A stretch of 16,200 nucleotides of DNA from an uncultured Prevotella sp. (GTDB lineage Bacteria > Bacteroidota > Bacteroidia > Bacteroidales > Bacteroidaceae): positions 1 to 16,200 of the forward strand of contig CALFIY010000063.1 of assembly GCA_937877595.1 (NCBI GenBank), written 5' to 3'. A program made the position numbers and the translations under genes. Below, one piece after another: positions 13,099-16,200 of the stretch; position 1 is the first letter of the stretch, and each line of letters begins with the position of its first letter. A model generated the notes under the pieces. It ran no database searches and had not been told where the DNA came from. It saw only the letters and a list, made by a program, of their open reading frames with translations.

Positions 13099-13286
13099 TA
13101 TTCTGCAGTTTCGTCCATAACGACGGCTATCTTACCACGATAGTATCCGCAAGTGGGGCATACAGTGTGGTAGATGTGATAGGCACCACAGTTAGGGCAT
13201 ACTGCCAGCGTGGGAACTACTGCGTTGTCATGCGTACGACGCTTAGCGGTACGGGTCTTGGATTGTCTTCTTTTAGGATGTGCCAT
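13098..13286 (-). CDS. rpmF: 50S ribosomal protein L32
   Basis: The 62-residue L32 protein of the large subunit starts with the conserved MAHPKRRQSKTRTAKRR. It carries a zinc-ribbon of two CxxC pairs (Cys30, Cys33, Cys43, Cys46), so this is the zinc-binding form. It lies 69 bases after the DUF177 gene and overlaps fabH by one base. The DUF177-rpmF-fabH order is widespread in bacteria and links ribosome and lipid synthesis. A hairpin sits in its leader. Confidence 0.97.
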   Translation of the reverse strand: MAHPKRRQSKTRTAKRRTHDNAVVPTLAVCPNCGAYHIYHTVCPTCGYYRGKIAVVMDETAE

Positions 13287-13305
13287 AATTTTAATTTCTT
13301 TTAGT

Positions 13306-13333
13306 CGCTACGCTTTGTAAAAGCGCTAAAGCG
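13306..13333 (-). other. Hairpin in the DUF177-rpmF spacer
   Basis: CGCTTT at 13311-13316 pairs with AAAGCG at 13320-13325 around a three-base loop, extended by CGCT 13306-13309 with AGCG 13330-13333 after a short internal loop. It lies 20-47 bases upstream of the rpmF start codon. No T tract follows on the transcribed strand, so it is more likely a leader, processing or regulatory structure than a terminator. Confidence 0.5.
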
Positions 13334-13355
13334 AGTCCTATTTTACTATTAAATT

Positions 13356-13874
13356 TTACTTTTCGCTCTTCTCTTTTAATTTCAGAAGTTTCTCCCAGCG
13401 CGGGTCAACGGATGTTTCTTCCGAAGCAGCGTTAAGTTCGCTGAGTTTGCTTGTCATCTCGGCATTGCAGCCACCAGGCTTATGAAAGTGCTGTATGGGA
13501 ATGGCCAGCATTACGTATTCGTATAGCAGCCATGCTACGTCGAGCGTACCGTCTTGTTCGTCAATGGTGATGGTGTCGTCGGCTTCAGAGTATTCCTCCC
13601 CCAACTTTACCATAATCTTGTGATGACCAGCAATGGGTTGCTGCATGTCGTCAAGACAGCGGTCGCAACTTACCGTCACCTCGCCATTGATGTCGAACGT
13701 AAGTTCGTAGACTCCTGTCATCTTGCGGATGGTCAGGCTGACGTCTACGTTGCCGTGCTCTAACTGTGAGCCTTCCAGTGCAGCGAAGAAACTGTCGGAA
13801 AGTTGGAAGTGGCAGACACGTTCTGTCTCCTCCAGCCCCCTTAAGTTTATCTTCATCTGTTCCAGCGCGTCCAT
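13356..13874 (-). CDS. DUF177 (YceD-like) protein
   Basis: This is a member of the DUF177/YceD family, which is almost always encoded next to rpmF and is linked to rRNA or 50S processing in plants and bacteria. Its exact role is not settled. Signature features in the 172 residues are CDRCLD at 70-75, a C-terminal GGCN at 134-137 that supplies a further Cys, and the closing DPRWEKLLKLK (157-167). The first ATG is used; Met7 is an alternative start. It follows rpsO by 27 bases and precedes rpmF by 69 bases in one operon. Confidence 0.9.
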   Translation of the reverse strand: MDALEQMKINLRGLEETERVCHFQLSDSFFAALEGSQLEHGNVDVSLTIRKMTGVYELTFDINGEVTVSCDRCLDDMQQPIAGHHKIMVKLGEEYSEADDTITIDEQDGTLDVAWLLYEYVMLAIPIQHFHKPGGCNAEMTSKLSELNAASEETSVDPRWEKLLKLKEKSEK

Positions 13875-13901
13875 AGCCTCTCTGTGTGGCTTGTTGCTGG
13901 C

Positions 13902-14171
13902 TTACTTACGCAGGCCAAGTGCCTTGACGATGGCACGATAGCGATTGATGTCCTTGTTGTAGAGATATTTCAGCAGTTTTCTGCGCTTACCTACCAGCAT
14001 AGTCAGCGAGCGTGCTGTGCTGTGGTCTTTGCGGTTCTGCTTGAGGTGCTCAGTCAAGTGGCTGATGCGATAGGTGAAGAGAGCAATCTGGCTCTCAGCA
14101 GAACCCGTGTCGGTGGCCGACTGGCCGTGCTTCTCGAAGATTTCCTTCTTCTTTGCTTGATCCAAATACAT
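13902..14171 (-). CDS. rpsO: 30S ribosomal protein S15
   Basis: The 89-residue S15 protein binds the central domain of 16S rRNA early in 30S assembly. The sequence is fully typical: GSAESQIALFTYRISHLTEHLKQN in the middle, KDHSTARSL with the rRNA-contacting His-Ser segment, and the closing RYRAIVKALGLRK. It is the first gene of the minus-strand operon and has a leader of about 85 bases with a hairpin. S15 commonly represses its own translation through a leader structure, so that is a plausible control here. Confidence 0.98.
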   Translation of the reverse strand: MYLDQAKKKEIFEKHGQSATDTGSAESQIALFTYRISHLTEHLKQNRKDHSTARSLTMLVGKRRKLLKYLYNKDINRYRAIVKALGLRK

Positions 14172-14218
14172 AAAATTTGATGATTAAAAAGTTAATAAAT
14201 ACATCCTTCTGATGCCTG

Positions 14219-14240
14219 CCACCCTCATCAACAGAGGTGG
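14219..14240 (-). promoter_or_regulatory. Hairpin in the rpsO leader
   Basis: CCACCCTC at 14219-14226 pairs with GAGGTGG at 14234-14240, leaving one bulged base and a seven-base loop. It lies about 50 bases upstream of the rpsO start codon in the predicted untranslated leader. S15 leaders in several bacteria fold to mimic the rRNA site, but this hairpin has not been matched to any known class. Confidence 0.45.
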
Positions 14241-14262
14241 GGTACATCGTTAAATGCGGCTG

Positions 14263-14270
14263 CAAAGGTA
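14263..14270 (-). promoter_or_regulatory. -7 element of the rpsO operon promoter
   Basis: The minus strand reads TACCTTTG followed by C, a full match to TAnnTTTG, giving a start near 14257. The -33 position has no clear TTTG. It is the only consensus -7 element found upstream of any of the five minus-strand genes, so it probably drives the whole operon. Confidence 0.6.
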
Positions 14271-14365
14271 CTAATAATTTGGAAACTACGCGCGATATGC
14301 GCAGAATATTTTTACTTTTGTTGTAATATTTGTTAATTTTTACTACATCTTTTATGGATTAGCAT

Positions 14366-14373
14366 TACCTTTG
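14366..14373 (+). promoter_or_regulatory. -7 element very close to the start codon at 14385
   Basis: TACCTTTG followed by C matches TAnnTTTG. It ends only 11 bases before the ATG, so transcription would begin about 5-7 bases upstream of the start codon, giving a nearly leaderless mRNA. No good -33 element is seen at the usual distance. Confidence 0.5.
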
Positions 14374-14384
14374 CTTTTAGTCTT

Positions 14385-14909
14385 ATGAATCAGTTACAGC
14401 GTTGCATTGTTTGGCTAAAGCGTATAGGCCATTGCTGTGGGTTTGGTATCCATTCGCCCGCCGACTATGCCTTTGTCCGCTATGTGCTCAACGAGCACTG
14501 GCCGTATTATGCCTACGAGCGCGGCGATTTGCGTGGATCTTGGCTGCAGCGCAAATTGGGACGTCTGTACCTGCGGCTTGCCAACTGGCGGCAGCCGTCG
14601 GCAATGCTTGCCGACGAGTACGAGGAGTGGTGGCGCGCAGGGTGCAGGAGCATACGCTTTGAAGAGCAACTGCCAGAGCATGTGGAGTTGGCGCGCGCCG
14701 CTATAGAACAGCGCGATATGCTTGGCAGAATATTGAATGCAGCCGACAGCCGTTCGGCAGTTGTCGTTGAGGGAATATGGCGTGACATGGCAGCGTGGCG
14801 GTCGCTCATTAACGATGAGCGTGTCACGGTTTCGTTCGACCTCTACTACTGTGGCATACTGCTTTTCGCAGACAACCGACACAAGAAAAACTACATCGTG
14901 AATTTCTGA
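14385..14909 (+). CDS. Short SAM-methyltransferase-family protein lacking the SAM-binding core
   Basis: The 174 residues carry both ends of a Bacteroidetes class I methyltransferase-like family whose members are usually near 240 residues. The N-terminal GFGIHSPADYAFVRYVL (19-35) followed by YYAY (41-44) and the C-terminal VTVSFDLYYCGILLF ... KKNYIVNF (147-174) fit what I recall of that family. The middle, where a glycine-rich SAM-binding loop would be, is absent: residues 50-130 show no GxGxG-like motif. Methyltransferase activity is therefore doubtful. It could be a shortened descendant with a structural role or a family subtype. The ATG is fixed by the motif position. The cobalamin adenosyltransferase gene follows 35 bases downstream. 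Confidence 0.75.
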   Translation: MNQLQRCIVWLKRIGHCCGFGIHSPADYAFVRYVLNEHWPYYAYERGDLRGSWLQRKLGRLYLRLANWRQPSAMLADEYEEWWRAGCRSIRFEEQLPEHVELARAAIEQRDMLGRILNAADSRSAVVVEGIWRDMAAWRSLINDERVTVSFDLYYCGILLFADNRHKKNYIVNF

Positions 14910-14944
14910 TACACCTTATTAATAATAATTACAAATATAATACC

Positions 14945-15511
14945 ATGAGAACAATCAGCAAAGTATACACTCGAAGAGGCGACAAAGGACAGACGTCGCT
15001 CGTTGGCGGACAGCGCGTCAGCAAATCGTGTGCACGCCTTGAGGCGTATGGTACCGTTGACGAACTTAGCGCACATCTTGGCTTGCTTGCTGCCACGATG
15101 CAGGATGGCGAAGACCAGCAGATGATATTCAATATTCAGAACACTCTGTTCAATGTCTGTACTAATCTGGCGACAAGCCAAGAGGACACGCCGCTTCCGC
15201 AGTCGGCTCATCTGCCTTTGGACGCAGTGACGCTGCTCGAACAGTCGGTCGACGACATTCAGCAGATGCTGCCTGAGCGACTGGGGTTCATTCTCTCTGG
15301 CGGAACGTTGGCGGCCGCCGAGGCTCATGTCTGCCGCACTGTTTGCCGCAGGGCTGAACGCCGTGTCGTTGCGCTTTCTCATGATGCTGTTGTGTCGCCA
15401 GAAGTTATGGAGTATCTTAACAGGCTTAGCGATTATCTTTTTGCGTTGGCAAAGAAATTGAACTTTATCGCAGGGCACAGCGAAAAATTATGGCAGAATA
15501 CTTGCAGATAA
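14945..15511 (+). CDS. Cob(I)yrinic acid a,c-diamide adenosyltransferase, PduO type
   Basis: This enzyme transfers the adenosyl group of ATP to cob(I)alamin to make adenosylcobalamin. The 188-residue length is normal for PduO-type enzymes. Motifs are the N-terminal ATP-binding YTRRGDKGQTSLVGG (8-22), RLEAYGTVDEL (31-41), the active-site RRAERRVV (135-142) and YLNRLSDYLFALA (157-169). No cobalamin riboswitch fits in the 35-base gap upstream. No B12-dependent mutase or other cobalamin gene is nearby, so it probably serves enzymes encoded elsewhere. It is likely cotranscribed with the preceding short gene. The -33 element for the next gene lies in its last codons. Confidence 0.93.
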   Translation: MRTISKVYTRRGDKGQTSLVGGQRVSKSCARLEAYGTVDELSAHLGLLAATMQDGEDQQMIFNIQNTLFNVCTNLATSQEDTPLPQSAHLPLDAVTLLEQSVDDIQQMLPERLGFILSGGTLAAAEAHVCRTVCRRAERRVVALSHDAVVSPEVMEYLNRLSDYLFALAKKLNFIAGHSEKLWQNTCR

Positions 15512-15531
15512 GAAAAAATATATTACTTTTG
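15502..15531 (+). promoter_or_regulatory. Promoter of the DUF2795 gene
   Basis: TTG at 15502-15504 and TACTTTTG at 15524-15531 are separated by 19 bases, matching the -33 and -7 consensus. The predicted start near 15537 gives a leader of about 48 bases before the ATG at 15585. The -33 half overlaps the end of the adenosyltransferase gene. Confidence 0.65.
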
Positions 15532-15584
15532 CAACCTCTCGAAGCGAAACACGTTAATCCTCTAATCACATAAACTTACAAATC

Positions 15585-15806
15585 ATGTATTGGACATTGG
15601 AATTAGCCTCAAAACTGGAAGACGCACCTTGGCCCGCTACCAAGGATGAACTGATAGACTATGCCATACGCTCTGGCGCTCCTCTTGAAGTGCTCGAAAA
15701 CCTTCAGGAGATAGAAGATGAAGGTGATATATACGAAAGTATAGAAGATATCTGGCCTGACTACCCTACCAAGGAGGATTTTCTCTTCAACGAGGATGAG
15801 TATTGA
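15585..15806 (+). CDS. DUF2795 family protein
   Basis: A 73-residue acidic protein of the DUF2795 family, common in Bacteroidetes and of unknown function. The sequence includes WPATKDELIDYAIRSGAP (16-33), the core of the domain, and a strongly acidic tail (EIEDEGDIYESIEDIWPDYP ... FNEDEY). It is cytoplasmic, with no Cys and no membrane segment. It has its own promoter and a strong terminator, so it is a single-gene unit. Confidence 0.92.
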   Translation: MYWTLELASKLEDAPWPATKDELIDYAIRSGAPLEVLENLQEIEDEGDIYESIEDIWPDYPTKEDFLFNEDEY

Positions 15807-15842
15807 TCATTTTATAGAGCGCTGATCTGCGTAACTGGTTAG

Positions 15843-15894
15843 AAATAAGCAGTATGGATAAAACAATATAGTTTTCCACGCTGCTTATTTTCTT
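15843..15894 (+). terminator. Terminator after the DUF2795 gene
   Basis: AAATAAGCAG at 15843-15852 pairs perfectly with CTGCTTATTT at 15881-15890. An inner stem, TGGATAAAAC (15855-15864) with GTTTTCCA (15871-15878), has one bulge and a six-base loop. The T-rich tail TTTTCTTTG follows. It begins 37 bases after the stop codon. Confidence 0.85.
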
Positions 15895-16200
15895 TGTTCA
15901 ATAATTAAGCAACTGCGCGATAAAACAGCAGTTTCCGACATCCTCCGTCCGACACCTTGCTCTGTCCATGACCGCCACTATCTGTATAATGGTTTTCTCC
16001 ATGCGGCGTAACAAGCGGACGGCCTATAATATATAATAATGTGGAGAAACGAAGAGTGGAAACCGAAGCCGGGGATGTCGGCGCGGCTTCCCGCTCTTTG
16101 TGTTTATATTAAAATCTTGCCAGTAGCGGCAAAAGACACAGGCATCGACAGTTATCAGTACTCCCAGAAGAATGTTTTTGTACTATTATTGTATTCACCG
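15895..16200. other. Gene-poor end region with many inverted repeats
   Basis: No confident gene lies here. Inverted repeats are dense: CCGACATCC 15935-15943 with GGATGTCGG 16073-16081; CCGTCCG 15945-15951 with CGGACGG 16016-16022; GTTTTCTCC 15992-16000 with GGAGAAAC 16043-16050; GAAGCCG 16065-16071 with CGGCTTC 16084-16090. Some pairings cross or exclude one another. It may hold a structured RNA, a non-coding repeat or a leader for a gene outside the window. It does not match the signatures of tmRNA, RNase P RNA or SRP RNA that I looked for. Confidence 0.4.
16039..16200 (+). CDS. Possible start of a gene running off the window
   Basis: An ATG frame beginning MWRNEEWKPKPG stays open for 54 codons to the window edge. 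The predicted peptide has a hydrophobic stretch (LPALCVYIKILPVAA) but resembles nothing I recognise. It overlaps the inverted repeats of this region and has no consensus promoter upstream. It may well be a chance frame. Confidence 0.18.
   Translation, partial: MWRNEEWKPKPGMSARLPALCVYIKILPVAAKDTGIDSYQYSQKNVFVLLLYSP

Noticed and set aside
11977..13143. A 388-codon plus-strand frame across fabH and the ends of era and rpmF
   Set aside because: The minus-strand FabH, Era and L32 proteins have full motif sets and correct lengths. The plus-strand peptide is Cys- and His-rich without any family pattern.
14910..14944. Cobalamin riboswitch upstream of the adenosyltransferase
   Set aside because: Only 35 AT-rich bases separate it from the preceding gene, far too short for the riboswitch and its B12 box.
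15898..16002. A 34-codon minus-strand frame in the end region
   Set aside because: It has no family resemblance, no -7 element upstream, and runs through the inverted repeats, so a chance frame is more likely.

Overview
The window looks like a chromosomal segment of a Bacteroidales bacterium, most likely Prevotella or a close relative. Four things point there: protein families and wording typical of that order (DUF2795, DUF177-rpmF-fabH-era, PduO-type cobalamin adenosyltransferase, geranylgeranyl-reductase-family oxidoreductase); start codons without Shine-Dalgarno sequences; several perfect matches to the Bacteroidetes -7 element TAnnTTTG; and intergenic heptamer repeats. The genus is inference. 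No tRNA, rRNA, CRISPR array, phage gene or transposase is visible.

Layout. (1) 1-1043: an FAD-dependent oxidoreductase whose 5' end may lie outside the window, closed by a hairpin and facing a small unknown gene at 1097-1342 (-). (2) 1343-1790: a gene-free, repeat-rich stretch with three palindromes spaced exactly 22 bp apart and an element built from inverted copies of ATCTCTC. (3) 1791-4760: a sulfur amino acid module. An Lrp/AsnC regulator is divergent from metY (O-acetylhomoserine sulfhydrylase) and cysK (cysteine synthase). A palindrome sits between the -33 and -7 elements of the metY promoter, so control by the neighbouring Lrp protein is likely. (4) 4786-9113: the cysK terminator, with a consensus promoter nested inside it, then two tandem membrane PAS-domain histidine kinases. 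The first has Tyr where the phospho-accepting His should be and Asp in its G2 box; the second is intact. (5) 9153-11124: der, a probable 36-residue small ORF and a small lipoprotein. (6) 11109-14171 (-): an operon reading rpsO, DUF177 (yceD-like), rpmF, fabH, era. It covers ribosome and fatty-acid housekeeping. The era gene carries an in-frame insert made of two inverted heptamer-repeat blocks. (7) 14385-15806 (+): an internally shortened methyltransferase-family protein, a cobalamin adenosyltransferase and a DUF2795 protein, ending in a strong terminator. (8) 15895-16200: no secure gene, but many inverted repeats.

How the genes relate: metY and cysK use sulfide to make homocysteine and cysteine. 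Der and Era are ribosome-assembly GTPases, and rpsO, rpmF and the DUF177 gene belong to the same translation theme. The two kinases have no response regulator beside them, so their output is unknown.

The strongest candidates for something undescribed are the degenerate/intact kinase pair, the heptamer repeats that have become coding sequence inside era, the 22-bp phased palindromes, and the promoter built into the cysK terminator.
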